DNA of 64,000 bases from Paramicrobacterium humi. Lineage in GTDB: Bacteria; Actinomycetota; Actinomycetes; Actinomycetales; Microbacteriaceae. Below are positions 49,344 to 61,557 of this stretch, piece after piece (position 1 is the first letter of the stretch; every line of letters begins with the position of its first letter). Under the pieces are notes generated by a model that was not told the origin of the DNA, ran no database searches, and worked only from the letters and a program-made list of their open reading frames with translations. Made by a program: the position numbers and the translations under genes. The stretch lies in NCBI RefSeq assembly GCF_900105715.1, contig NZ_FNRY01000001.1, forward strand, positions 2,852,001 through 2,916,000, read 5' to 3'.

Positions 49344-49907
49344 ATGGCATCAACTGCTGACATCAAGAACGGCGCCGTCCTCAACATCGACGGCCAGCTG
49401 TGGAGCGTCATCGAGTTCCAGCACGTCAAGCCGGGCAAGGGCGGCGCCTTCGTCCGCACGAAGCTCAAGAACGTCGTCACGGGCAAGACCGTCGACAAGA
49501 CCTACAACGCGGGCGCGAAGGTCGAGTTCGAGAACGTCGACCGCCGCGACTACACCTACCTGTACAACGACGGCGACGGCTTCGTGTTCATGGACCAGTC
49601 GGACTACGACCAGATCACGGTTCCCGCGTCCATCGTCGGCGACGCCGCCAACTTCATGCTCGAGAACCAGTCGATAACGATCGCCATGAACAACGGCAAC
49701 CCGCTGTACGTCGAGCTCCCGGCATCCGTCGTTCTGGAGATCACCTACACCGAGCCCGGCTTGCAGGGCGACCGCTCGACCGGCGGAACCAAGCCGGCGA
49801 CCGTCGAGACCGGCTACGAGATCCAGGTTCCGCTGTTCCTCGAGACGGGCACGAAGGTCAAGGTCGACACCCGCACGGGCGACTACCTCGGCCGCGTCAA
49901 CGACTAG
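49344..49907 (+). CDS. efp: Elongation factor P
   Basis: The 187-residue, three-domain beta-barrel protein relieves ribosome stalling at polyproline. The N-terminal loop that reaches the peptidyl-transferase centre is [16 protein letters not shown], followed by [13 protein letters not shown] and the C-terminal [21 protein letters not shown]. The KPGKGGAF loop places Lys at the usual tip position. It overlaps nusB by one base. Confidence 0.97.
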   Translation: MASTADIKNGAVLNIDGQLWSVIEFQHVKPGKGGAFVRTKLKNVVTGKTVDKTYNAGAKVEFENVDRRDYTYLYNDGDGFVFMDQSDYDQITVPASIVGDAANFMLENQSITIAMNNGNPLYVELPASVVLEITYTEPGLQGDRSTGGTKPATVETGYEIQVPLFLETGTKVKVDTRTGDYLGRVND

Positions 49908-50326
49908 TGAGCGCACGGTCAAAAGCGCGCAAGCGCGCCATCGACATCCTGTACAGCGCCGACGTGCGCAGCATCGCCGTGCGAGAGGCGCTCACGGCGG
50001 AAGCGAAGCGCGCCGCAAGTGAGCCCGCCCGCGAGGCGTCCTGGCTGTACGCGCGAGAGATCGTCGACGGCGTCATCGACCACCAGGCCGAGATCGACGA
50101 GCAGATCGAGACGTACGCGCAGGGCTGGACGCTCGAGCGCATGCCCGTCGTGGATCGCGCCGTGCTGCGCATCGGCGTGTGGGAGCTCCTGTTCAACCCG
50201 GAGATCCCGACGGGTGTCGCCATCAACGAGGCCGTCGAGTCGGCCAAGACGCTGTCGACGGACGAATCGGCGGGCTTCGTCAACGGGCTGCTGGGGAAGA
50301 TCGCCGAAGCCGCCGGGGTCGCCTGA
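49907..50326 (+). CDS. nusB: Transcription antitermination protein NusB
   Basis: The 139-residue all-helical RNA-binding protein is part of the rRNA antitermination complex. Motifs: SARSKARKRAIDILYSADVR with the arginine-rich RNA-binding start, RMPVVDRAVLRIGVWELLF, TGVAINEAVESAKTLSTDESAGFVNGLLGKIA. GTG start at the efp stop codon (TAGTG). efp-nusB is a conserved pair in actinobacteria. Confidence 0.96.
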   Translation: MSARSKARKRAIDILYSADVRSIAVREALTAEAKRAASEPAREASWLYAREIVDGVIDHQAEIDEQIETYAQGWTLERMPVVDRAVLRIGVWELLFNPEIPTGVAINEAVESAKTLSTDESAGFVNGLLGKIAEAAGVA

Positions 50327-50370
50327 GTCGGGCACCCGCATTCGGGTGCGGTACGATCGAACAAACGACA

Positions 50371-50404
50371 CCTTTAAGGCCGTCCTGTGAGGCGGAGAAG
50401 GGAG
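50371..50404 (+). promoter_or_regulatory. PyrR-binding leader of the pyrimidine operon
   Basis: CCTTTAA, then a hairpin core CCG-TCCTGTGAGG-CGG (50380-50394), followed by GAAGGGAG. TCCTGTGAGG fits the known PyrR recognition loop (UCCNGNGAGG). In actinobacteria this leader places the PyrR site next to the ribosome-binding site, implying UMP-dependent repression of translation of the pyr operon. Confidence 0.75.
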
Positions 50405-50416
50405 TCTGCATTCGGC

Positions 50417-50950
50417 ATGCGCATCGTGTTGCAGCAAGCAGACATCGCGCGGGCCCTGACCCGCATCGCTCATGAGATCCTCGAGTCCAATCGCGGACCC
50501 GAAGGACTCGTCATCCTCGGCATCCCCACTCGCGGCGTGCCACTCGCCGATCGCATCGCCGGTCACATCCGCGACATCTCCGGACAGCCCGTGCGGGTCG
50601 GCGCACTCGACGTGACGATGTACCGAGACGATCTCGATCGGCACCCCACCCGTGCGCCCGCCCCGACCTCGATCCCCGGAGGCGGCATCGAGGGAGCGAC
50701 CGTCGTGCTCGTGGACGACGTGCTGTACTCCGGTCGCACGATCCGCGCCGCTCTCGACGCGCTCAGCGACATCGGTCGACCCGCGATCGTGCGCCTCGCG
50801 ACCCTCATTGACCGCGGCCACCGCGAACTGCCGATCCGGCCCGACTTCGTCGGCAAGAACCTGCCGTCATCGCAGGCCGAGCGGATCAACGTGCTCCTGA
50901 GCGAGCTCGACGGGGAAGAGGCAGTGACGATCGAAGGCGGCGCGAACTGA
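50417..50950 (+). CDS. pyrR: Pyrimidine operon regulator / uracil phosphoribosyltransferase PyrR
   Basis: The 177-residue PRT-fold RNA-binding protein senses UMP and represses pyr mRNA. Motifs: [45 protein letters not shown] and the PRPP loop [24 protein letters not shown] 50417 is chosen because the only upstream in-frame start, GTG 50387, lies inside the PyrR-binding hairpin. The GAAGGGAG site is about 12 bases from ATG, rather far. It overlaps pyrB by one base. Confidence 0.93.
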   Translation: MRIVLQQADIARALTRIAHEILESNRGPEGLVILGIPTRGVPLADRIAGHIRDISGQPVRVGALDVTMYRDDLDRHPTRAPAPTSIPGGGIEGATVVLVDDVLYSGRTIRAALDALSDIGRPAIVRLATLIDRGHRELPIRPDFVGKNLPSSQAERINVLLSELDGEEAVTIEGGAN

Positions 50951-51903
50951 TGCGCCACCTGCTCAGCACCAAGACCCTCGGCTACGACGAGGCCATCGGC
51001 CTGCTCGACGTCGCTGAGGACATGGCCGCCACCCAGCAGCGCGAGGTGAAGAAGCTCCCCACGCTGCGCGGCAAGGCCGTCGTCAACCTCTTCTTCGAGG
51101 ACTCGACGCGCACGCGCATCTCGTTCGAGGCCGCGGCGAAGCGGCTCTCGGCCGACGTCATCAACTTCAGTGCGAAGGGCTCGAGCGTGTCGAAGGGCGA
51201 GAGCCTCAAGGACACCGCCCAGACCCTCGAGGCCATGGGCGCCGACGCCGTCGTCATCCGGCACAGCGCCTCCGGCGCTCCGCGCACCCTCGCCTCAAGC
51301 GGCTGGATCAGCGCCGGAGTGCTCAACGCGGGCGACGGGACGCACGAGCACCCCACTCAGGCGCTGCTCGACGCGTTCACGATGCGCAAGCGAGCGCACG
51401 GATCGGCAAGCCGTGCCCGCGACCTCAACGGAATGCACGTCGTGATCGTGGGCGACATCCTGCACTCGCGAGTCGTGCGCTCGAACGTGTGGCTGCTCTC
51501 GACGCTCGGCGCGCACGTCACACTCGTCGCGCCTCCGACGCTCCTGCCCGTCGACGTGTCGGGCTGGCCCGTGCGGATCTCCTACGATCTCGACGAGGTT
51601 CTCCGCGGCGAACCGGACGTCGTGATGCTCCTCAGAATCCAGTCGGAACGCATGCACGACGCGTTTTTCCCGAACAGCCGGGAGTATTCACGACGGTGGG
51701 GCCTGGACGACGCGCGATTCGCCCGTCTGCCGCAGAGTACGATTGTGATGCACCCCGGCCCGATGAACCGCGGACTCGAGATCTCCTCGCTCGCTGCTGA
51801 TTCAGTTCAGTCGACGGTGCGCGAACAGGTCACGAACGGAGTTTCCGTGAGGATGGCCGCGCTCTATCTTCTTCTGTCCGGCGACCGGGAGGACTCCCTG
51901 TGA
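50950..51903 (+). CDS. pyrB: Aspartate carbamoyltransferase catalytic subunit
   Basis: The 317-residue enzyme joins carbamoyl phosphate and aspartate, the committed step of pyrimidine synthesis. The carbamoyl-phosphate site is [13 protein letters not shown], with [28 protein letters not shown] and [12 protein letters not shown]. No regulatory PyrI gene follows, consistent with actinobacterial ATCases. ATG overlaps the pyrR stop by one base. Confidence 0.96.
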   Translation: MRHLLSTKTLGYDEAIGLLDVAEDMAATQQREVKKLPTLRGKAVVNLFFEDSTRTRISFEAAAKRLSADVINFSAKGSSVSKGESLKDTAQTLEAMGADAVVIRHSASGAPRTLASSGWISAGVLNAGDGTHEHPTQALLDAFTMRKRAHGSASRARDLNGMHVVIVGDILHSRVVRSNVWLLSTLGAHVTLVAPPTLLPVDVSGWPVRISYDLDEVLRGEPDVVMLLRIQSERMHDAFFPNSREYSRRWGLDDARFARLPQSTIVMHPGPMNRGLEISSLAADSVQSTVREQVTNGVSVRMAALYLLLSGDREDSL

Positions 51904-53228
51904 ACACGCAGCCCATCATCATCACGGGCGCGACGCTCGCCGACGGAACCCGCACCGACATCCGAGTCACCGACGGACGCATCGCGGAACTCGGCACGGG
52001 TCTCTCGGCATCCGGAGCCCGCGTCATCGATGCGGACGGGCTGCTCGCCCTTCCCGGTCTCGTCGACCTGCACACGCACTTGCGGGAACCCGGCTATGAG
52101 CAGAGCGAGACCGTGCTGACGGGAACCCAAGCGGCCGCAGCGGGCGGGTTCACCGCCGTTTTCGCGATGGCGAATACGTCGCCGGTCGCGGACACGGCCG
52201 GGGTCGTCGAGCAAGAGCTCGAGCTCGGACTGCGCGCGGGCTACGCGACGGTGCAGCCCATCGGCGCCGTCACTATCGGCCTCAAGGGAGAGCGCCTCGC
52301 CGAACTCGGCGCCATGGCCTCCTCGCGCGCCAAGGTTCGCGTCTTCTCCGACGACGGCTTCTGCGTGGCCGACCCGCTGCTCATGCGCCGCGCTCTCGAA
52401 TACGTGAAGGCGTTCGACGGCGTCATCGCGCAGCACGCTCAGGAGCCGCGGCTCACCGAGGGCGCGCAGATGAACGAGGGCGCGCTCTCGGGCGAGCTCG
52501 GCCTGACGGGCTGGCCCGCCGTGGCCGAGGAGTCGATAATCGCGCGCGACGTGCTGCTCGCGGAACACGTCGGGTCCCGCCTGCACGTGTGCCACGTGTC
52601 GACCGCGGGAAGCGTCGAGGTGATCCGCTGGGCGAAAGCACGCGGGATCCCCGTCACCGCCGAGGTCACACCCCACCACCTGCTGCTCACGGAGGACCTC
52701 GTGTCGGGCTACGACGCACGCTTCAAGGTCAATCCGCCGCTGCGCACGGCTGACGACGTGCACGCGCTGCGCGCCGCTCTCGCCGACGGCACCATCGACA
52801 TCGTCGCAACGGACCACGCGCCCCATCCCAGCGAGAGTAAGGACTGCGAGTGGGACGCGGCGGCGAACGGAATGGTCGGCCTCGAGTCCGCGCTTCGCGT
52901 CGTGCACGAGGCGGTCGTCTCCGCCGGGCAACTGGACTGGAGCGACGTGGCGCGCGTGCTCAGCGCGACGCCCGCGCGCATCGGCCGACTCGCCGGACAG
53001 GGCGAGCCGATCGCGGTCGGATCGCACGCGAACCTCGTGCTCTACGACGAGAACGCGCGCGCCGACTTCACTGCCGCGTCCCTCGCAGGTCGCAGCCGCA
53101 ACTCGCCGTATATCGACCGGACGCTTCCGGGCCGCGTCGTCACGACGATCCACAACGGAACCGTCACGCTCGACGACGGCGTGCTGCGAGACGAGCACGA
53201 GCTCGCGGAAGAGGTGGCGCGTGGATAA
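51900..53228 (+). CDS. pyrC: Dihydroorotase (class I)
   Basis: The 442-residue amidohydrolase cyclises carbamoyl-aspartate. Metal-site motifs: [18 protein letters not shown], the HVCHVST region, and [26 protein letters not shown] and NLVLYD near the end are typical. It starts GTG in a 4-bp overlap with pyrB and ends 8 bp inside the next gene. Confidence 0.95.
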   Translation: MNTQPIIITGATLADGTRTDIRVTDGRIAELGTGLSASGARVIDADGLLALPGLVDLHTHLREPGYEQSETVLTGTQAAAAGGFTAVFAMANTSPVADTAGVVEQELELGLRAGYATVQPIGAVTIGLKGERLAELGAMASSRAKVRVFSDDGFCVADPLLMRRALEYVKAFDGVIAQHAQEPRLTEGAQMNEGALSGELGLTGWPAVAEESIIARDVLLAEHVGSRLHVCHVSTAGSVEVIRWAKARGIPVTAEVTPHHLLLTEDLVSGYDARFKVNPPLRTADDVHALRAALADGTIDIVATDHAPHPSESKDCEWDAAANGMVGLESALRVVHEAVVSAGQLDWSDVARVLSATPARIGRLAGQGEPIAVGSHANLVLYDENARADFTAASLAGRSRNSPYIDRTLPGRVVTTIHNGTVTLDDGVLRDEHELAEEVARG

Positions 53229-53745
53229 GGTCATTCCCGGCCTCATCGTCGCGGCGATAGTCGTCGTCATCTTCGCCGCCATGTGGGCCGGCTGGCGACG
53301 ACGAACGCGGCGCGACGCCGGCCATGCACCCGCCTCGGTGCCCGCCGACTTCGCCGTGCTCGAGGAGTACGAGACCCTCTATGTCGCCACGACGGAGCGC
53401 GACGCGCCACTGGAGCGACTCGCCGTCCCCGGCCTCGCCTACCGCGCCGCCGCCCGACTGCTGATCGGATCGAACGGGCTCGCCCTCGAGATCCCCGGCG
53501 AGCGAACGACGTTCCTTCCGGCACGGCAGCTCCGCGGCATCCGCACCGCCCAGATGACGATCGACCGCGTTGTCGAAGCCGACGGCCTTCTGCTGCTGGC
53601 CTGGACGCTGCCGGACGGCACCGACTGCGACAGCTACCTGCGCGTGCGCGACGGGAGCGAACAGCCCGCCGTCATCGACGCCATCACGAACCTGATCCCC
53701 ACATATCCGGCCGACTCGGCCGCCGAGAGCGAGAACAACGTATGA
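53221..53745 (+). CDS. Membrane-anchored PH-like protein of the pyr operon
   Basis: The 174-residue protein has one N-terminal transmembrane helix (about 5-26, [21 protein letters not shown]), a short basic stop-transfer, then a soluble domain ([68 protein letters not shown]). Proteins like this sit between pyrC and carA in many actinobacteria and have no assigned function. GTG start overlaps pyrC by 8 bp, and the stop overlaps carA by 4 bp (ATGA), so it is translated within the operon. Confidence 0.85.
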   Translation: MDKVIPGLIVAAIVVVIFAAMWAGWRRRTRRDAGHAPASVPADFAVLEEYETLYVATTERDAPLERLAVPGLAYRAAARLLIGSNGLALEIPGERTTFLPARQLRGIRTAQMTIDRVVEADGLLLLAWTLPDGTDCDSYLRVRDGSEQPAVIDAITNLIPTYPADSAAESENNV

Positions 53746-54925
53746 CATCCCCCTCCTTCACCCCGCCATCACCCGCCGTGCTCGTGCTGGAAGACGGCAC
53801 ACGATTCACGGGCAGCGCCTACGGCGCGACCGGGCGAGCGCTCGGCGAGATCGTGTTCTCCACCGGCATGACCGGGTACCAGGAGACCCTCACCGACCCG
53901 TCATACGCCGGTCAGATCGTGCTCATGACGGCACCTCACATCGGCAACACCGGCGTGAACACCGAGGACATGGAATCCGGAAAGATCTGGGTCGCCGGCT
54001 ACGTCGTGCGCGACCCGTCCCGCGTGGTGTCGAACTTCCGCGCCGAGGAGAGCCTCGACCAGGCGCTCGCGACCGACGGGATCGTGGGAATCAGCAATGT
54101 CGACACGCGCGCCGTGACCCGGCACATCCGCTCCGCCGGCGCGATGCGCTCCGGCATCTTCTCGGGCGAGGAGCTGCGCCTCAGCGACTCCGAGCAGCTG
54201 CAGGTGGTGCGCGAAGGCGCTCAGATGTCGGGGCTCAACCTCTCGGCCACGGTGTCGACCGCCGAGACGTACACGCTGCCCGCGGTTGGCGAGCGCATCG
54301 GCTCCGTCGCCGTGCTCGACCTTGGCGTGAAGACCTCGACCCTCAACTACCTCGCCGAGCGCGGCTTCGACGTGCACGTGCTGCCGCAGAACGTCGACGC
54401 GGCGCAGATCCTCGAGCTGGGGCCCGACGCGCTCTTCTACTCCAACGGCCCCGGCGACCCGGGTGCCTCCGACCGCCACGTCGAGTTGCTCCGTGAGGTG
54501 CTCCGCGCCGACGTGCCGTACTTCGGCATCTGCTTCGGCAACCAGCTGCTCGGCCGCGCGCTCGGCTTCCCCACCTACAAGCTGCCGTTCGGTCACCGCG
54601 GCATCAACCAGCCGGTGCTCGACAAGAGCACCGGCCGAGTGGAGATCACGGCGCACAACCACGGCTTCGCCGTCGACGCGCCGATCGAGGGGATCAGCGA
54701 GTCCAGTGAGGGCTTCGGCCGTGTCGAGGTCAGCCACTACGACCTCAACGACAACGTGGTCGAGGGCCTCAACTGCCTCGACATCCCCGCGTTCAGCGTG
54801 CAGTACCACCCTGAGTCCGCGGCCGGTCCGCACGACGCCCGATACCTCTTCGACCGCTTCCGCGACATGATCGTGGCGAAGCGCGCCGACACCGACAGCT
54901 CGAACAACGCAGGAGACAACAACTA

Positions 54926-54926
<1 letters not shown>
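53742..54926 (+). CDS. carA: Carbamoyl-phosphate synthase small (glutaminase) subunit
   Basis: The 394-residue protein has an N-terminal CarA-specific domain ([42 protein letters not shown]) and a C-terminal class I glutaminase with catalytic Cys in [20 protein letters not shown], and [13 protein letters not shown]. It supplies ammonia to CarB. ATG 53742 overlaps the previous gene (ATGA); one-base overlap with carB. Confidence 0.97.
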
Positions 54927-58197
<3,271 letters not shown>

Positions 58198-58201
<4 letters not shown>

Positions 58202-59049
58202 CCGAGCGCTTCGGCGCACGCCTCGAGCGCGCCTTCTACTCGAGCGGCAGGCTGTGCCTTGGCATCGACCCGCACGCCTACCTGCTCGAGTCGTGGGGGC
58301 TGCCCGACACGGCTGCCGGGGCGCGCGAGTTCGGGTTGAGGTGTGTGGATGCCGCCACCGGCGCCGTGGGAATCGTCAAGCCGCAAGTCGCGTTCTTCGA
58401 ACGCTTCGGCTCGGCCGGCTACGCGGCGCTCGAGGACGTTCTCGCGGCGGCTCGCGCTGCCGGACTTCTCGTGATCGGCGACGTCAAGCGCGGCGAGATC
58501 GGCTCGAGCATGGCGGGCTACGCGTCAGCCTGGCTGACGCCGGGCTCACCGCTCGAGGTGGACGCCATGACGCTGAACCCCTATCTCGGGGTGGGGACGC
58601 TCGAGGACGCCTTCGCGACGGCCGATGCAGCAGGAAAGGGCGTGTTCGTGCTCGCCGCGACCTCGAATCCGGAGGCCGCGACGGTGCAGCACGCGCGCAC
58701 GCGGTCGGGCGACACCGTGTCGGCCGACGTGCTCGCGGGCGTCAGCCGCTGGAACGGCACGAACGGTGCGGAGCGCAGGGTGGGCTCCGCGGGCGTCGTC
58801 ATCGGCGCCACGCAGTCGCTTTCCGCCTTCGGCCTCGACACCGAGACGCCGCATTCGCCCGTTCTCCCGGTGCTCGCGCCGGGCTTCGGCCACCAGGGCG
58901 CCCGCCTCGAGGACGCGCCGTCCGTGTTCGGCAGGCTGGCTGCCGGAGTGATCGTGAGCGAATCCCGCAGTATCCTGTCAGCCGGGCCCCAAGAGCTCGC
59001 GAGCATGGCCGCGCACCGCGCCGAAGAAGTGAGGAAGTGCTTTGTCTGA
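58198..59049 (+). CDS. pyrF: Orotidine 5'-phosphate decarboxylase (type 2)
   Basis: The 283-residue enzyme converts OMP to UMP. The catalytic Asp-x-Lys is in [45 protein letters not shown] and VGATQ-like [12 protein letters not shown] match the longer type 2 (PyrF subgroup of mycobacteria and relatives) rather than the E. coli type. ATGA overlap with carB; 8-bp overlap with the next gene. No pyrD is in the window. Confidence 0.94.
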
Positions 59050-60013
59050 ACCGTCGCATCGGCGTCCGCCCGAGGTAGACAGAGTCGCCGCGTCCCGCGC
59101 CGCCGTTGCCGCGCGACGGGCTCGCGCCGCCGTGAAGGCCGACGTCGCAGCCGGGCGTCGCTCGGCCCTCGACGTGCTGCGCGCGGGCCTCGCCGACCCC
59201 GAGGGAGTCGAGGGCCGACTTCGCGTCACCGATCTCCTGATCAGCGTGCCCGCCATCGGCGTCACCAAGCTCGAGCGGATTCTCGACGAGCTGCACATCT
59301 CCCGCTCCAAGCGCATCGGCGGACTCGGCGTGCACCAGCGGGAGCGTCTGTCCGAGTTCCTCGGCACGCGCGAATCCATCAACCGGTCGCGTCGCCGGAG
59401 CCGGCTCGTCGTGCTCGCCGGGCCGACCGCCGTGGGGAAGGGAACGGTCGCGTCCTACATCCGCGACCACCATCCCGACGTTCTCCTGAGCGTGTCCGCG
59501 ACGACTCGACCTCCCCGGCCGGGCGAGATCGAGGGCATCAACTACTTCTTCGTCGACGACAGCGGCTTCGATCGGCTCGTCGCCGACGACGAGCTGCTCG
59601 AGTACGCGACCGTGCACAACTCGTACCGGTACGGCACACCGCGCGGCCCGATCGAGCAGGCGCTCGCGTCGGGAAACAGCGTTCTCCTCGAGATCGACCT
59701 GCAGGGCGCGCGGCAGGTGCGAGAGCGCATGCCGGAGGCGACGCTCGTGTTCCTCGCCCCGCCCAGCTGGGACGAGCTCGTGCGCCGCCTCGTCGGTCGC
59801 GGCACGGAAGGAGCCGAGGAACGCGCCCGTCGACTCGAGACCGCGAAGCTCGAGCTGGCCTCCCAAGACGAGTTCGACTTCCGCGTCGTTAACGGTGACG
59901 TCGCCGAAGCGGCCCAGGAAGTCGTAGAATTGATAAAGACTCGCGGCCGGAGCCCCCGCCGGGCGAACCCCGCAGCAGCATCCAACGCCGCAACGACCAC
60001 ACGAGGAGTGTGA
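59042..60013 (+). CDS. gmk: Fusion of actinobacterial integration host factor (mIHF) and guanylate kinase
   Basis: In this 323-residue protein the first about 108 residues match the mIHF DNA-binding family ([71 protein letters not shown]). In mycobacteria and streptomycetes mIHF is a separate gene next to gmk. After a basic linker (SRRRSR) comes guanylate kinase: P-loop GPTAVGKG (127-134), [54 protein letters not shown]. It phosphorylates GMP and probably also binds DNA. TTG start behind GAGGAAG; overlaps pyrF by 8 bp and ends 8 bp before the rpoZ ATG. There is no frameshift or stop between the two domains. Confidence 0.94.
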   Translation: MSEPSHRRPPEVDRVAASRAAVAARRARAAVKADVAAGRRSALDVLRAGLADPEGVEGRLRVTDLLISVPAIGVTKLERILDELHISRSKRIGGLGVHQRERLSEFLGTRESINRSRRRSRLVVLAGPTAVGKGTVASYIRDHHPDVLLSVSATTRPPRPGEIEGINYFFVDDSGFDRLVADDELLEYATVHNSYRYGTPRGPIEQALASGNSVLLEIDLQGARQVRERMPEATLVFLAPPSWDELVRRLVGRGTEGAEERARRLETAKLELASQDEFDFRVVNGDVAEAAQEVVELIKTRGRSPRRANPAAASNAATTTRGV

Positions 60014-60021
60014 CTACACCT

Positions 60022-60279
60022 ATGGCCGACAAGCTCAAGGGAATCATTGACCCGCCGATCGACGACCTGCTGTCGAAGGTCGACTCGAAGTACCAGCTCG
60101 TCATCTTCGCGTCCAAGCGTGCGCGTCAGATCAACGACTACTACGCTGACCTTCACGAGGGAAGCCTGTTCGACAACGTCGGCCCGCTCGTCGACTCCAC
60201 CGTCGAGGACAAGCCCCTCTCGGTTGCCCTGCACGAGATCAACGAGGACAAGCTGGTTCTGCGCCCGCTGTCCGAGTAG
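60022..60279 (+). CDS. rpoZ: RNA polymerase omega subunit
   Basis: The 85-residue subunit is recognisable from [41 protein letters not shown] and the C-terminal [17 protein letters not shown]. It stabilises the beta-prime subunit. ATG 60022 matches the family start; the GTG at 60010 overlaps the gmk stop but is too close to GAGGAG (60003-60008). A strong terminator follows, ending the pyr-gmk-rpoZ unit. Confidence 0.94.
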   Translation: MADKLKGIIDPPIDDLLSKVDSKYQLVIFASKRARQINDYYADLHEGSLFDNVGPLVDSTVEDKPLSVALHEINEDKLVLRPLSE

Positions 60280-60289
60280 CAACCGAGCG

Positions 60290-60330
60290 AATGTCGGTGG
60301 TGCAGCCCACGCTGGAACCACCGACATTTT
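60290..60330 (+). terminator. Rho-independent terminator after rpoZ
   Basis: AATGTCGGTGGT (60290-60301) pairs perfectly with ACCACCGACATT (60317-60328) and runs into TTTT. It separates rpoZ from metK. No SAM riboswitch-like structure is evident in the remaining 32 bp. Confidence 0.93.
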
Positions 60331-60362
60331 CATGTGCCGACACGACACCGTAGGGACCCCAA

Positions 60363-61556
60363 ATGACGCAGCTGCGACTCTTCACCTCTGAATCCGTCAC
60401 AGAGGGGCACCCGGACAAGATCTGCGACCAGATCTCCGACAGCATCCTCGATGCGCTCATCGCGGCCGATCCGCGCAGCCGCGTCGCCGTCGAGACGCTC
60501 GTCACGACGGGCCTCGTGCACGTGGCCGGTGAGGTTTCGACCTCCGGCTACGTCGAGATCCCCGCCATCGTGCGCGATGTCATCCGGGGCATCGGCTACA
60601 CCTCGAGCGAGGCCGGTTTCGACGCGGACTCGTGCGGCGTGTCCATCTCGATCGGCGCGCAGTCGCCCGACATCGCCCAGGGCGTCAACGACGCGTTCGA
60701 GGCGCGTGAGCAGTCCTCGGGGGACGCCTATGACCGGCAGGGCGCGGGGGACCAGGGCATCATGTTCGGCTACGCCACGCGTGAGACGCCGCAGCTCATG
60801 CCGATGCCCGTGTGGATCGCGCACCGGCTCTCAGAGCGGCTCTCGTACGTGCGGAAGAGCGGCGAGCTCGACTACCTGCGGCCGGACGGGAAGACGCAAG
60901 TGACGGTCGGCTACGAGGGCGACGTGCCCCGCGCCGTCAAGACGATCGTGCTCTCGACACAGCACGCGCCGAACGTGAGCACGGAGCAGCTGCGCGCGGA
61001 CGTCGCCGAGCACGTGATCCGCCCCGTCCTCGCGCCGCTCGACCTCGACATCTCCGACTACCAGCAGTACATCAACCCGACCGGCACGTTCACCATCGGC
61101 GGCCCGAAGGGCGACGCCGGACTGACCGGTCGCAAGGTGATCATCGACACGTACGGCGGCTCCGCACGCCACGGCGGCGGGGCGTTCAGCGGCAAGGATC
61201 CGTCGAAGGTCGACCGCTCCGCGGCATACGCGATGCGCTGGGTCGCGAAGAACGCCGTCGCCGCCGGACTCGCCGACCGGCTCGAAGTTCAGGTTGCGTA
61301 CGCGATTGGCAAGGCATCGCCCGTCGGACTGTACGTCGAGACCTTCGGCACCGGGCGCGTCTCCGACGAACGCATCGTCGCCGCTATCAACGAGGTCTTC
61401 GACCTCCGCCCGGCCGCCATCATCGACGAGCTCGACCTGCTGCGCCCCATCTACGCGCAGACGGCGGCATACGGTCACTTCGGCCGAGAGCTGCCCGACT
61501 TCACGTGGGAGCAGACCGGACGCGCCGACGACCTGCGGGCCGCAGCCGGACTCTGA
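60363..61556 (+). CDS. metK: S-adenosylmethionine synthetase
   Basis: The 397-residue enzyme makes SAM from methionine and ATP. Motifs: [20 protein letters not shown], the hexapeptide-like [12 protein letters not shown], and [22 protein letters not shown]. Both signature sequences are complete. ATG 60363 has its own promoter space after the terminator. It is followed by priA after 1 bp. Confidence 0.97.
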   Translation: MTQLRLFTSESVTEGHPDKICDQISDSILDALIAADPRSRVAVETLVTTGLVHVAGEVSTSGYVEIPAIVRDVIRGIGYTSSEAGFDADSCGVSISIGAQSPDIAQGVNDAFEAREQSSGDAYDRQGAGDQGIMFGYATRETPQLMPMPVWIAHRLSERLSYVRKSGELDYLRPDGKTQVTVGYEGDVPRAVKTIVLSTQHAPNVSTEQLRADVAEHVIRPVLAPLDLDISDYQQYINPTGTFTIGGPKGDAGLTGRKVIIDTYGGSARHGGGAFSGKDPSKVDRSAAYAMRWVAKNAVAAGLADRLEVQVAYAIGKASPVGLYVETFGTGRVSDERIVAAINEVFDLRPAAIIDELDLLRPIYAQTAAYGHFGRELPDFTWEQTGRADDLRAAAGL

Positions 61557-61557
61557 C

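Noticed and set aside
60280-60362. SAM riboswitch before metK
   Set aside because: The only structure is the rpoZ terminator; the 32 bases left are too short for a riboswitch.
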